A stretch of 64,000 nt of DNA, taken from NCBI RefSeq assembly GCF_036178145.1, contig NZ_CP108067.1, positions 5,332,001 to 5,396,000 of the forward strand. Direction: 5' to 3'. Below are positions 42,638-51,545 of this stretch, in pieces (positions within the stretch are counted from its first letter, which is position 1; every line of letters starts with the position of its first letter). The notes beneath the pieces are model-generated. The model was not told the origin of the DNA. It saw only the letters and a program-made list of their open reading frames with translations, and did not search any database. Source of the DNA: Streptomyces sp. NBC_00273. GTDB lineage: Bacteria; Actinomycetota; Actinomycetes; Streptomycetales; Streptomycetaceae. The position numbers and the translations under genes are program-made.

Positions 42638-45427
42638 CTACTCGTCAAAGGTGAAACCCTCTTGAACTGGCTTTTGCGTCGCGATGGCCTGCTTTCGAGC
42701 AGTCGTTGTCAAGTCAGACCAGGACTGGCCGAGGCCGTTGAACAAGATTGCGTCCTGAGTGAGGCTTCGCTTCTCGCAGATAGAGAAGAGTAGATACGCG
42801 AGTTCTTGTGCCGCGTCCATATCTACGCGAGTGCGAGCCGCAGCCATGAGGCGTGCAGCCGCCTCGCCTCCCTCCTCGTCGAGAGCCTTGGCGAGGTAGA
42901 GGACGACTTCCCACAGGCTAATGCGGTCGTCGGTCTCGGGGTGCCAATCAGAAGGCAGGTCGGAGAAAGGAATGAGGCGAGCCTTGCCGGCTACAGCGCG
43001 AAACGCGCCTCCTCGTTGCACGCGTTCTACAGACGTGTTACGCCCGCGCGCCATGTTGTCGGCATCTCCGAATTCTCCTTCGCTCCATCCGAAGTGCTTG
43101 AACCATTGCACGCAGAATCGAGTATCAGCGTCGAAGTCGCCTTCTTGTTCGGATAGGACCTCGTCGAGAATCTGGTTGATCAAAATCAGTGCAGTCCGAA
43201 CGGTCATCGGCTTACCGTCAGCCTCTAGGACTTGCTTATGGCGAGAGAAGACCGCCATTCCGGGGCCAATAGCAGCTTGGGCGAGGTCGACCGGGGCGAT
43301 TGCGCCCTGTTGCAGTTCATTCAGCTTTACCGGCATCTCATCCTTGAGGGCGGCAAGGAAAGTTCGGCGACTGATTGATTCCGCAGTTTCTGGGCGTGGG
43401 CGGCATGCGAGAACAATCGAAGAGGCGAGTGCGTTGCTCGCGTTGTGACGTGTCCTACCAGTCCGTTCCGTGCGCATGGGCCACGTTCCGGTCACAGCCC
43501 ACCCTGACCTTAGAAGACCGGCGAGCAGAGTCTCCCAGCCTGTAGAAGCTTCACCCAGGTCGTCGGTTTCAGATTGCTTAAAGGCATAGAAAACCGAAAT
43601 GGGTGCATCCGGATAGGCGTCATTTCGGATGTTGGAGAAGATTCGCTCAAAACCAGATTCAAAGAATTTTTCGGCTTCAGCCTTGCCGTTGTGCCGGAAC
43701 GGGTCTGCAACCAGTTCCTCGCGCTTCGGAGTCAGCATTGTTCCGAGGGCTGCGGGCATCGTCTTGCCGAGCATTGAGCGGAGCCACACATAGAAGAAAT
43801 CGGAAAGATCCGCGTATCCGACGTTGTCGTAGTAGGGGGGGTCGGTTGACACGAGGACCTTAGAAAACTCGCGTGTGGAAGCGTCACGCTGGGTTACGGA
43901 CGCGACTCCCTTTGCCGGAAGCCGTTCGAGCGGCTTGCAGACTGCAGGAATCATGATTTCTAGCGTCCCCGATGAAGGGCCGAAAACATTTCCCTCGGCG
44001 AAGTCCCAGGTCATTTGGATTGCCTGCCGAGAAAATGCTCCTCGAAGGATTTCCATCTGTGGGTTGCTTGCCCAGGTGGTGATGGTTGAGGAGTAATCGG
44101 AGGTGCGACTTACCGCGAAGGCAAGATAGGTAGCTACTGCGTCGGCATATGCTTCTGCTCCGATGCCACCGGATTCCAGGCCATCCCCAGAAGGGATGCC
44201 GGCGGCAATTGCATCCTTGAAGACGTGAGTGCGGGCTTCATGAACCAAGCCGCTGAATGTTGAAAGTGCCACGAGCTGCCTATGCGTGAAGAGGTCGGCG
44301 TGGTGCCTCATCCCGTAGCCTTGAACTCGAAATCCCAAGGCGGCTTCTGGGAGCTCTGTCTCAGGGATGTCATCGGGGCGGGCAACCAGTGCTGCCTGCT
44401 CATGCTCTTCGGTGGGGGCGAGGTAGATGCGGCGGCGCTTCCCCTCTGCCACGGTGGCCATTAGCTGCTGACCCATACGGCCAGTTTTACCCTGCTCGCG
44501 TACGTAAGCCAGTGGCACGGCATCACCGCATCCCACGCACACAGCCCCTGTGCGCTGCACCGTCCCGTCGTCTCCCCTCTTCGGGGCTTGTTTGACGTCA
44601 TGTCCGATTTCAAAGGTTACGCGGTCGGACTCGACCCTTGGGACGATAAAAGCCTCTTTACCCTTCTTCTTTCCCAGCCACCAAGACTTGACCAGTGGCA
44701 TCTGAATTCCACAGGCGGGGTTCGGGCAGCGAACGGTCCTAGCCCAAATCCAAGCGATAACGTTGGCTTTGCTGCCGTCTTCGAGCTTTGCCTTCGGGTA
44801 TAGGTGGCCAATCCGCTTTTCGGCCTCGTCGCGCATCCACTTCCCGTAGCGTCGGACGTCCTCAGCTAGACCAGAAGCCTTGGGCCATGTGTCAGCTACA
44901 TGCTCTTCAGCTGCTCCGGGAAACACCGGGGGCTGGCCGGCCCACATCGATGGAATCTCGATCAACGCCTTGTTGATCAAAATCGGCACAGGGTTCAGGT
45001 CCGACGCGTGTGCCTCCAGACCAAGCCGCTGCGCCTCGAGCGGGATGGAGCCTCCACCTGCGAATGGATCGAGGATCGGCGGAGGGTTCCCATCCGTAGA
45101 CTTCAGAATCTCCTCATGCGCCTCGCGCAGGAGTGCATCGTCGGTCGTGTTTTCCCAGACCACAAGGCGTTCGATCAGCTGGAAGAGTCGCTGTCGCTCA
45201 GCGTTGACTGCCGCCTCAGTCGGAAATTTGTCCGGGTGGGAAGACGGATCGTCGACGAGCTGGGCGAAGAGAACGGCACGACATGCGGCCAGGGGGCGAC
45301 GGGCCCACCAGAGGTGGAGAGTGGACGGGTGGCCGTGCCGGATGGACTTTTCACGCGCGGATTCGCGGTTGATGGCTTCCAGCGGCAGCGCAACTTCGAT
45401 TAGCTTCCGCTTGGGCACAGTCGTCAT
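42638..45427 (-). CDS. DUF1156 / COG1743 adenine-specific DNA methylase with Zn-ribbon
   Basis: 929 residues. N-terminal DUF1156 signature 'KLIEVALPLEAINRESAREKSIR...HPSTLHLWWARRPL'. The SAM-binding motif I DPFAGGGS is at 120-127 and the N6-adenine motif DPPYY at 529-533 in 'STDPPYYDNVGYADLSDFFY'. Cys234/Cys239 and Cys297/Cys300 form a zinc ribbon inserted between them. It should methylate adenine to mark self DNA. Its DNA is less GC-rich than the core genome. It sits 96 bp upstream of the DUF499 gene and 138 bp downstream of the helicase gene. Confidence 0.9.
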   Translation of the reverse strand: MTTVPKRKLIEVALPLEAINRESAREKSIRHGHPSTLHLWWARRPLAACRAVLFAQLVDDPSSHPDKFPTEAAVNAERQRLFQLIERLVVWENTTDDALLREAHEEILKSTDGNPPPILDPFAGGGSIPLEAQRLGLEAHASDLNPVPILINKALIEIPSMWAGQPPVFPGAAEEHVADTWPKASGLAEDVRRYGKWMRDEAEKRIGHLYPKAKLEDGSKANVIAWIWARTVRCPNPACGIQMPLVKSWWLGKKKGKEAFIVPRVESDRVTFEIGHDVKQAPKRGDDGTVQRTGAVCVGCGDAVPLAYVREQGKTGRMGQQLMATVAEGKRRRIYLAPTEEHEQAALVARPDDIPETELPEAALGFRVQGYGMRHHADLFTHRQLVALSTFSGLVHEARTHVFKDAIAAGIPSGDGLESGGIGAEAYADAVATYLAFAVSRTSDYSSTITTWASNPQMEILRGAFSRQAIQMTWDFAEGNVFGPSSGTLEIMIPAVCKPLERLPAKGVASVTQRDASTREFSKVLVSTDPPYYDNVGYADLSDFFYVWLRSMLGKTMPAALGTMLTPKREELVADPFRHNGKAEAEKFFESGFERIFSNIRNDAYPDAPISVFYAFKQSETDDLGEASTGWETLLAGLLRSGWAVTGTWPMRTERTGRTRHNASNALASSIVLACRPRPETAESISRRTFLAALKDEMPVKLNELQQGAIAPVDLAQAAIGPGMAVFSRHKQVLEADGKPMTVRTALILINQILDEVLSEQEGDFDADTRFCVQWFKHFGWSEGEFGDADNMARGRNTSVERVQRGGAFRAVAGKARLIPFSDLPSDWHPETDDRISLWEVVLYLAKALDEEGGEAAARLMAAARTRVDMDAAQELAYLLFSICEKRSLTQDAILFNGLGQSWSDLTTTARKQAIATQKPVQEGFTFDE

Positions 45428-45565
45428 CAGGGACGCTCTTCTCTCCAGGCCGGGGGGACGCAGGGATTTCCGTTCGGCAGAACGTCAGCCCAGTCGTCCA
45501 GTATGGCCCGAACTGTGGACGAGAGTCACTGGATCATGCAGTCCTGCTGGCATCTGACGGGCCCC

Positions 45566-48500
45566 TCAGTGAGGTGGGTCACCCTGATCCCACATGCGTT
45601 TCCAGTGGAAGACGAACTTGGTCACGTTGAAGTCATCTGTACTTGTGCCGCTGAAGGGGCTAGTCAGATACCGGACCTCGTCTTGCTCCGGCCCATGGGG
45701 AGAGACGGACACGAGTGCCAGACGGTAGCGATCACCTACGTTCTTGGCGTGCAGCACTTCGTTGCGGGTGACTGTGAAGTCCGCGGAGCCTGCAACACGG
45801 CCCTTGACCTCAAGGTGAAGGAGGTCCGCTCTGTCTGCTGTCCACGAGCGCAGGTCGAAGCCCTTGTTGTTCGGCGGCATCTCTTCCGGGCTGCGGCCAA
45901 GGCCGCGCTCGGCCTGGATCACCGCTGAGACGGCCCGACGCTCCACAGCAGCGGTATCGCGTACGGTCTCGCTGGCCTCCTCCGTCTCGTGGGTCCTCCC
46001 CAGCAAAAGGTTGATCAATCCCTGCGGCAGCACCAGTGCCCCGCCAGCCACACGAGGCGGACGAGGCAGAAGCCGTTCATCGAGGTCCAGCTCACGCAAT
46101 CGCCGCTCCAGGCGTGCCTCCAGATCGCCTGCACGCCGACGTGCCGTCTCGGGGCGCAGCTTCAGTTTGCGACCCTGATCTTGTGCGTCAAGGAGCTCGA
46201 GCTGACGGGCGTACCAAAAGTCGATCTCCTGGCTGAGTCGCTCCTGCACCTGTTCGCGGGTCCGCCTCACCTCGGGCACGATTCGATCTCGCACGGAGCG
46301 AAGGTGCTCGTGCACCGCGTGATCAGCAGCCCAGGCCACTGCTGTCTGTTCGATGCCGCTCGCTAGCCAGGGCTGAGCGGCGAGCCTGGCAGTTTCCTGC
46401 GTCACGACCTCGGATTCGTCAGCTGCCGGCGGGTCGTAGTCGAGGTAGGGAGCAGGGCCGGCGGGGATCGCTTGGCCGTCAGAGGTGAGCTCCACGAAGT
46501 CAAACCGCTTGCTGATCACCTTCGGCTGAGGATGTCCATTGGTGATCTCCTGTGTAAGGGCTACAAGCAGCCGGGGTTCCTGGCCCGAGTCTGCGCGGTC
46601 GATGAGGACGCTTCCGGCCTTGAGGACACTCGCATGACGTTCGACCGTGGCGTCGACCACCGCGTCCATCAGAGGGTGGCCCGGGGCAAGCAGAGCAGCC
46701 CCAGCCCGGCCCTGCATCCGGATCATGTTCCGGTCGAATGTGACTCGGTCGTACCGGCGCAGCACCGGGGCCGCGAGGGCATGCTGCGGGGAGCGATTCA
46801 CGAGCACGGCTGGGACATTGGTGATTTCGAAGCGGCCGGCTTCGCGCTTTGTCAGGCGTCCACCGAGTGCGCTGAACGCGGCGCGGAAGAATGCCTCGAC
46901 ATAGTGCGGCTGTAGCCTCCTTGCACGCGCCTCTTCTAGACGGAGACGCGTCTCGACTACCTCTGACTCGCTGAGTAGATCACTGTGCAGGGCTCGCTCA
47001 GCGAGCAGCTCATCGAGGCCCTCGCCGACAGTGTGATCAATGACCTGATCCAGACGGGCGCGCACATCAGGTTGGTCGCCGTACCGGATGGCTTCCATAA
47101 GCAGTCTGTGCAGGGGCTGCTCCTCGAACGCTTCACCGAGGACATCGAAGATCTGGCCACGGTAGGCGAGGCGCTGTTGCTCGATCTTGTCGAGGAGGCG
47201 ATGGAAAACGGCACCTTCGCGGGTGTCCGTGGCAACGAGGTTCCACAGGTGGCAGACCTCGGTCTGGCCGATGCGGTGAATTCGGCCAAACCGCTGCTCG
47301 AGACGGTTGGGGTTCCACGGCAGGTCGTAGTTGACCATGAGGTGGGCCCGCTGCAGGTTGAGGCCTTCGCCGGCGGCATCGGTGGCGACGAGTACCCGCA
47401 CATCACGTTGCTGTGTGAATAGCTCCTGAACTCGGCGACGCTCGTCGCGTCGTACGCCTCCGTGGATCGTCTGAACTGCTTCGTTCTGTCCGAGGAGGCT
47501 GCGGATACGCTCGACGAGGTAGTTGAGAGTGTCGCGGTGTTCCGTGAAGATAATGATCTTGCGGGGATTGCCGAACTGGTCGCAGATCTCGTCGTCATCC
47601 TGCAGCAGTGAGCGCAGCTCGGTCCACTTGCGGTCTGTGCCTGACAGCCGGACATGGGCGGCCAGCTGGATCAAGTTCCCGAGCTGCTCGATTTCCAAGG
47701 ACAGTTCCGCAGCGGTACGGGCAGCGGTTGCTGCGTCGAGGACCTCTTCCTCCAGTGTCTCTCGCTCGGTGCTGTTCAGGTCGTCGAGACGGACCTGCCA
47801 GTCATCATCGCCATTGATGAGATTGAAGCGGCGTCCGATCTGCGACTCATCGTTCTCGGGGTTACCGGTTGTAGCCGTAAGCATCTCCCGATGTCGCCGG
47901 ACCAGGCGTTCCCGGCGCCGCTCGAGTGAGCGCAAGATCGCCTCGGGGCTGGAAGCGAGACGGCGCTGAAGGACAGTGAGCGCGAAGCCGACCGTGTTAC
48001 CCCGGCGCCCGTCCCCCGCGGCGCGCAGCCTGTCAGCCCGGTTCATCTCCTTGCGGACGTACTCGGTGACGGCCTCGTACAACTCGTGCTCGGCTGGGGA
48101 CAACTCGTACGGCACGGTGTACGCCCGTCGCTCAGGAAAGAGCGGCTTGCCCTCGAAGGTGAGGAGATCCTCCTTGACCATACGACGCATGAGCCCGCTG
48201 GCATCGACTGTGTGGACTCCCTCGCGGTACTTGCCCTCAAACCGGTCGCTGTCGAGTAGGGCGAGGAACAGCTGAAAATCGTCCTCCTTGCCAGCATGTG
48301 GGGTGGCCGTCATGAGGAGGAAGTGACGGGCGATTCTGCCGAGCAGCTGCCCTAGCTGATAGCGGCGCGTTGTCTTGAGTTCGTTGCCGAACCAGTGGGC
48401 CGACATGCGGTGGGCCTCGTCCACCACTACGAGGTCCCAGTCTGTGTGCCGAAGCTGCTCCAGGAGCTCGTCCGAGCGGGAAAGCTGGTCCATGCGGGCA

Positions 48501-49168
48501 ATGAGCCGCGGGTGATTCTCGAACACACTGCTGTCGGGGGTGGAGTCGACCAGAGAACGCGTGAGGAGCTCGAAGCGGAGCCCGAACTTCTCCAGTAGCT
48601 CGTCTTGCCACTGCTCAACGAGGGATCCTGGGGCGACGATGAGGCAACGCTCCAGGTCGCCGCGGAGGAGTAGTTCCTTCACGTACAGCCCCGCCATAAT
48701 TGTCTTGCCGGCGCCCGGGTCGTCTGCCAGTAGGAAGCGAAGGGGTGTGCGGGGGAGGAGCTCGCCGTAGACGGCCCGGATCTGATGCGGCAGCGCCTCA
48801 AGATCTGAAGTGCTGACGGCAAGCATCGGGTCGAAGAGTCCTGCCATGCGAAGGCGCAGAGCCTCGGCGGCCAAGCGGAAGGCAGCAGGGTCGCCGGCAA
48901 AGCCGATGCGGGCGGTCGGCTCGTGCAGCTTGAGGTTCGCTTCGTGGTCCCGGTAAAGGAAGACACTACCGAAGGCGCCAGAACCGTCCCTGTAAACGAC
49001 CTCCATCGCGCTGCTGCCACGCCAGTCGGCACGGATGACCGTCACCGGGTCTGCAGCTGTGAGACCGCTGACTTGTACACCTGGAGTCAGCTCTTCCAGG
49101 CGCACTCCGGCGCTGGGGACGCGGCGGGCGCCGAGATGAGGCTTATTGCCTTCTTCTTCGATGCCCAT
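45566..49168 (-). CDS. SNF2-type helicase with C-terminal DUF3883 domain
   Basis: 1200 residues from ATG 49168 (GGGAGA site); a longer frame lacks one. Helicase motifs: Walker A DDPGAGKT (149-156), DEAH (250-253), 'LLMTATPHAG', then helicase C with 'ATDAAGEGLNLQRAHLMVNYD' and 'LEQRFGRIHRIGQT'. The C-terminal ~115 residues are a DUF3883 domain ('NNKGFDLRSW...LLHLEVKGR', Asp1105, Glu1120, Lys1122), which looks like a restriction-endonuclease-type fold. The architecture resembles DISARM DrmD, but drmA, drmB and drmC are absent. It probably translocates on DNA and couples to the methylase and ATPase for discrimination of foreign DNA. Confidence 0.88.
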   Translation of the reverse strand: MGIEEEGNKPHLGARRVPSAGVRLEELTPGVQVSGLTAADPVTVIRADWRGSSAMEVVYRDGSGAFGSVFLYRDHEANLKLHEPTARIGFAGDPAAFRLAAEALRLRMAGLFDPMLAVSTSDLEALPHQIRAVYGELLPRTPLRFLLADDPGAGKTIMAGLYVKELLLRGDLERCLIVAPGSLVEQWQDELLEKFGLRFELLTRSLVDSTPDSSVFENHPRLIARMDQLSRSDELLEQLRHTDWDLVVVDEAHRMSAHWFGNELKTTRRYQLGQLLGRIARHFLLMTATPHAGKEDDFQLFLALLDSDRFEGKYREGVHTVDASGLMRRMVKEDLLTFEGKPLFPERRAYTVPYELSPAEHELYEAVTEYVRKEMNRADRLRAAGDGRRGNTVGFALTVLQRRLASSPEAILRSLERRRERLVRRHREMLTATTGNPENDESQIGRRFNLINGDDDWQVRLDDLNSTERETLEEEVLDAATAARTAAELSLEIEQLGNLIQLAAHVRLSGTDRKWTELRSLLQDDDEICDQFGNPRKIIIFTEHRDTLNYLVERIRSLLGQNEAVQTIHGGVRRDERRRVQELFTQQRDVRVLVATDAAGEGLNLQRAHLMVNYDLPWNPNRLEQRFGRIHRIGQTEVCHLWNLVATDTREGAVFHRLLDKIEQQRLAYRGQIFDVLGEAFEEQPLHRLLMEAIRYGDQPDVRARLDQVIDHTVGEGLDELLAERALHSDLLSESEVVETRLRLEEARARRLQPHYVEAFFRAAFSALGGRLTKREAGRFEITNVPAVLVNRSPQHALAAPVLRRYDRVTFDRNMIRMQGRAGAALLAPGHPLMDAVVDATVERHASVLKAGSVLIDRADSGQEPRLLVALTQEITNGHPQPKVISKRFDFVELTSDGQAIPAGPAPYLDYDPPAADESEVVTQETARLAAQPWLASGIEQTAVAWAADHAVHEHLRSVRDRIVPEVRRTREQVQERLSQEIDFWYARQLELLDAQDQGRKLKLRPETARRRAGDLEARLERRLRELDLDERLLPRPPRVAGGALVLPQGLINLLLGRTHETEEASETVRDTAAVERRAVSAVIQAERGLGRSPEEMPPNNKGFDLRSWTADRADLLHLEVKGRVAGSADFTVTRNEVLHAKNVGDRYRLALVSVSPHGPEQDEVRYLTSPFSGTSTDDFNVTKFVFHWKRMWDQGDPPH

Positions 49169-49261
49169 GCTGTCTCCCTGCGGCGCTCTGCTTGATCGAC
49201 TGTAGCCATGGTGCTGATCAAGCACCGGGGAACTGTGGTTTCCGGACAGGGCCGACCGCGG

Positions 49262-50440
49262 TCACTCTCGAACCTCCTCGATGGTCAGGTTCTGGACCCG
49301 CACTAGGTTCCACCGGTTCCCGGTGCGTTCAAGATCGCCTTGCAGTACGAGCTCCTGACGGTTGAGGTGAGCTTCTCCCGCACGGCGGTAGTCCTCAGCC
49401 CCCAGTTCGACGTACACCCTCATAGCCCGGCTCGTCAGTTCGTCTTCAGGACGACCGAGGAGAATTACAGTTCCGGGCGCCGTCGTTGGCTCACGTTCGA
49501 GCTTGGTGATGAAGCCACGAATGGACACGCCCTGTCGCCCGAAGCGTTCACGAAGATATTCGGCGCCATAGCGCAAGTACTCAATGGTCTCGCGCTCGAA
49601 CGCCAAAATTCGACCAGGTTGCTCTACGGGGAGATCATTCGCCCACAGCGCATGCAACTCGAACGGCAGCTTTCCATGCGAAGAAAGATCGGAAAGTGCC
49701 TCGCACACGTTGGCCGAGAGTCCGCGCTGTGTTTCTTCTTCAAACAATGCTAGGTCGCCCGAATTTTGGGTGGCGTAGAGGGCGGCTGCATGCGCCGAAG
49801 CGGCCCCTTCGAAGAACGCCGCGGATACCCTTCGAGCTAGCGGAAGGCCGCCAAATCTGCCCTCGCTACCCAGTGTCAGTTGTTCGGGAATGGGTGATGT
49901 CAATGGCACTTCTGCAGTCAGGATGTAGCTTCCAGGCTGCGTGAGCCCGAGCAGCACACGACGACTGATGAAGTCATAAACCAAGTTGGACTTTCGTGCA
50001 GGCTCTACTGGACGTGGCTGCTGATTCTCCAGCCAGCTAGTCGCGCGGTAGGCGGCGCTGACGAAAAGATCTCGAAGGCCGTTGACCGCCCTACTTCCTT
50101 CGGCCAGCCAGACGGTCCCGGGGGCAGCGCCTTCCGGCAGCAGACGCACTTGATGCACGTCTGTCTGTGCCAGTCCCACGCCACGCAGAATGACGAAGGG
50201 CTCTCGGTCTTCGACGATAGAGAGAGTGTTGAAGAGGACTTGGAGTTGTTGGGCGTAGTCCACAAGCCGTGTGTCTGTAGGAAGCAGAACCTCGATCCGC
50301 CCTTCGGGTAGATCGAGTCCCCAGACCTCGGCTCGCGGTTCCTCTTCGGTTAGTCCCCAGCCTTGAGCAGTGAGGTAGCGGCGAATCATCTCCGGGCTAA
50401 GGGCCTCGAGTGCCTGACGGGGCAGTTGTTTGTGCTTCAT
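49262..50440 (-). CDS. Defence-operon protein of unknown function
   Basis: 392 residues, soluble, no membrane segments. I do not recognise a family. Visible features: an N-terminal 'MIRRYLTAQGWGLTEEEPRAEVWGL' that resembles N-terminal pieces of restriction-associated proteins, a central 'LVYDFISRRVLLGLTQPGSYIL', and a C-terminal beta-rich 'RSGRAMRVYVELG'-like region ('LTSRAMRVYVELGAEDYRRA', then 'RQELVLQGDLERTGNRWNLVRVQNL'), which may be an OB-like or RNA/DNA-contact element. Translationally coupled to the DUF4365 gene (ATGA) and 93 bp upstream of the helicase gene. Its constant location suggests a sensor or specificity role. Confidence 0.6.
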   Translation of the reverse strand: MKHKQLPRQALEALSPEMIRRYLTAQGWGLTEEEPRAEVWGLDLPEGRIEVLLPTDTRLVDYAQQLQVLFNTLSIVEDREPFVILRGVGLAQTDVHQVRLLPEGAAPGTVWLAEGSRAVNGLRDLFVSAAYRATSWLENQQPRPVEPARKSNLVYDFISRRVLLGLTQPGSYILTAEVPLTSPIPEQLTLGSEGRFGGLPLARRVSAAFFEGAASAHAAALYATQNSGDLALFEEETQRGLSANVCEALSDLSSHGKLPFELHALWANDLPVEQPGRILAFERETIEYLRYGAEYLRERFGRQGVSIRGFITKLEREPTTAPGTVILLGRPEDELTSRAMRVYVELGAEDYRRAGEAHLNRQELVLQGDLERTGNRWNLVRVQNLTIEEVRE

Positions 50441-50976
50441 CGGATCGGCACCCCCCTTCCCTGCCTCCGAAGCTCGTCCGCGACATCGAACATCTTGAGG
50501 AGGCCATCCCCCGTGAGCAGGTTCTCACGAGGCACTGACACCGTAACCTCGGTGTCGTCGTGGAGTTCACGTCGAAGAGGCTGGCCGTGGAGGCACGTCC
50601 AATACGCAGCCCGGTGGAGTGTCAGCTGCTCTTCTGAGACGTTCATCCAGTCATCCGCCTCTGCTGGGACGACTACGACCACCAGGAAGATCGGCAGGGA
50701 GAAATTTTCTGCTGACTGTGCCAGATGGTTGTAATACTTGCTCTTCAGGCCGTACTTGACTTCGCTGGGGGTCACCCGAACCTTGCGGGTGCTCTTGACC
50801 TGGACCTCGATCTTGGGGTTCGACAAGCTGCCACGGGGACCCGGATGGCCGATCTGGAGATCGACCATGTAGTCATCCTCAAAGAACTTCTGAGCTGTCA
50901 GTCCCGCGGCGGTGGTGATCGCATGGACGAAGATCTCGCCGTAACGGCCTTGTCGGACATCCCGATTCAGTGCCAT
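50437..50976 (-). CDS. DUF4365 protein (PD-(D/E)XK-like)
   Basis: 179 residues. 'GRYGEIFVHAITTAAGL' (Glu14), 'DDYMVDLQIG' (Asp39) and 'KIEVQVKSTRK' (Glu57, Gln59, Lys61) form the core of the DUF4365 nuclease-like fold; E-x-QVK is a typical version. It may cut DNA or act as a catalytically altered binding module. First gene of the defence operon; ATG 50976 has no strong ribosome site. The stop overlaps the next start by four bases. Confidence 0.75.
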   Translation of the reverse strand: MALNRDVRQGRYGEIFVHAITTAAGLTAQKFFEDDYMVDLQIGHPGPRGSLSNPKIEVQVKSTRKVRVTPSEVKYGLKSKYYNHLAQSAENFSLPIFLVVVVVPAEADDWMNVSEEQLTLHRAAYWTCLHGQPLRRELHDDTEVTVSVPRENLLTGDGLLKMFDVADELRRQGRGVPIR

Positions 50977-51225
50977 CCAGCGCCCAGTCCCGTCCCTTAG
51001 TCACCGCGCCAGATGCGCATCCCAGCGGAGGGGAGCCACCCCTGGCCGCGGGTGATCACTCTGGGAGCGCACCCTGACGCAGATCGTAGCGATCAAGTGT
51101 CACGCTTTGAAGGGGAGTATGTAGACACAGGCTGCCGGCGCTCCTCCCCGTCCCATGCGGAGCTCGGCCAGCTGGCCGCGTGACACCCAGCAGGTACTCG
51201 TGTGCAGTAGTCGACTAAGGCCATC

Positions 51226-51345
51226 TGTGCAGGTCAGCGGCGCCGAATTGCGGGAGCGTTGCGGGAGCGGATGCCCTTGGATCGGCCCCTCGCGGACTCC
51301 ATGAGGCTGCTCCAGCTGGACGAGGGATAGCCTCTGACCTGCACA
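51226..51345. repeat. 12-bp inverted repeat TGTGCAGGTCAG / CTGACCTGCACA
   Basis: Arms at 51226-51237 and 51334-51345, perfect, 96 bp apart. The nine-base part CTGACCTGC also occurs at 23360-23368 and 51466-51474, close to both att cores. Possible binding site for excisionase or host factor. Confidence 0.5.
51249..51269. repeat. Right pair of TGCGGGAGCG decamers (candidate integrase arm sites)
   Basis: Copies at 51249-51258 and 51260-51269, 11 bp start to start, same orientation and spacing as the left pair at 23426-23446. Distance to the core is 126 bp here and 92 bp on the left. Confidence 0.6.
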
Positions 51346-51394
51346 GGAGTCCGCGAGCGAGACCAAGATCATTCGAGCTGGACGAGACCCTTTC

Positions 51395-51439
51395 GACTTT
51401 TAATCCGTTGGTTGTCGGTTCGAGTCCGACATGGCCTAC
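51395..51439 (+). repeat. attR, 45-bp tRNA-Lys 3' repeat
   Basis: Identical to 23290-23334 but preceded by CCCTTTC instead of the tRNA 5' half, so no functional tRNA is formed here. It marks the right boundary of the element. Confidence 0.92.
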
Positions 51440-51479
51440 CGCTCGCAGACAGGGGGGCAACCCACCTGACCTGCTACTC

Positions 51480-51513
51480 AGCGCCTCACCCGGCTTCGGC
51501 CGGGTGGGGCGCT
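51480..51513 (+). terminator. Original tRNA-Lys terminator, displaced by the element
   Basis: AGCGCCTCACCCGGC (51480-51494) and GCCGGGTGGGGCGCT (51499-51513) with a TTCG loop and one G-T wobble. It occupies the same place relative to attR as the hairpin 23374-23407 does relative to attL. Confidence 0.7.
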
Positions 51514-51545
51514 CAGTCGTTTCCGGGCCCGGGTGCGGAGGTAGC

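Larger units (their letters stand above)
50977..51394. other. Right end of the element, non-coding
   Basis: 418 bp between the defence operon and attR. It should hold the operon promoter. It contains the right decamer pair, a perfect 12-bp inverted repeat and a GCTGGACGAG direct repeat (51315-51324 and 51377-51386). No coding frame with Streptomyces-like composition is visible. Confidence 0.6.
23290..51439. mobile_element. tRNA-Lys integrative element, about 28.1 kb
   Basis: Bounded by a perfect 45-bp direct repeat of the tRNA-Lys 3' end. It contains, from the left, a tyrosine integrase whose gene ends 34 bp from the attL repeat, an HTH protein, an XRE regulator, an excisionase-like protein, a Prim-Pol replication protein and an ATPase, followed by two cargo blocks. 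This resembles actinomycete integrative elements of the Prim-Pol class, but I see no FtsK-like Tra, Spd or Kor genes. It is therefore either a mobilisable element, a satellite-type element, or a conjugative element that lost transfer. Several genes in the right half (notably 42.6-45.4 kb) are visibly less GC-rich than the core chromosome. Confidence 0.9.

Noticed and set aside
39095..49168. DISARM system
   Set aside because: The helicase resembles DrmD and there is an adenine methylase, but drmA, drmB and drmC are absent and a DUF499 ATPase is present, so the HMA-type assignment fits better.
51395..51439. Second tRNA-Lys gene
   Set aside because: Only the 3' part is present; the acceptor and D-arm half is missing, so it is an att repeat.
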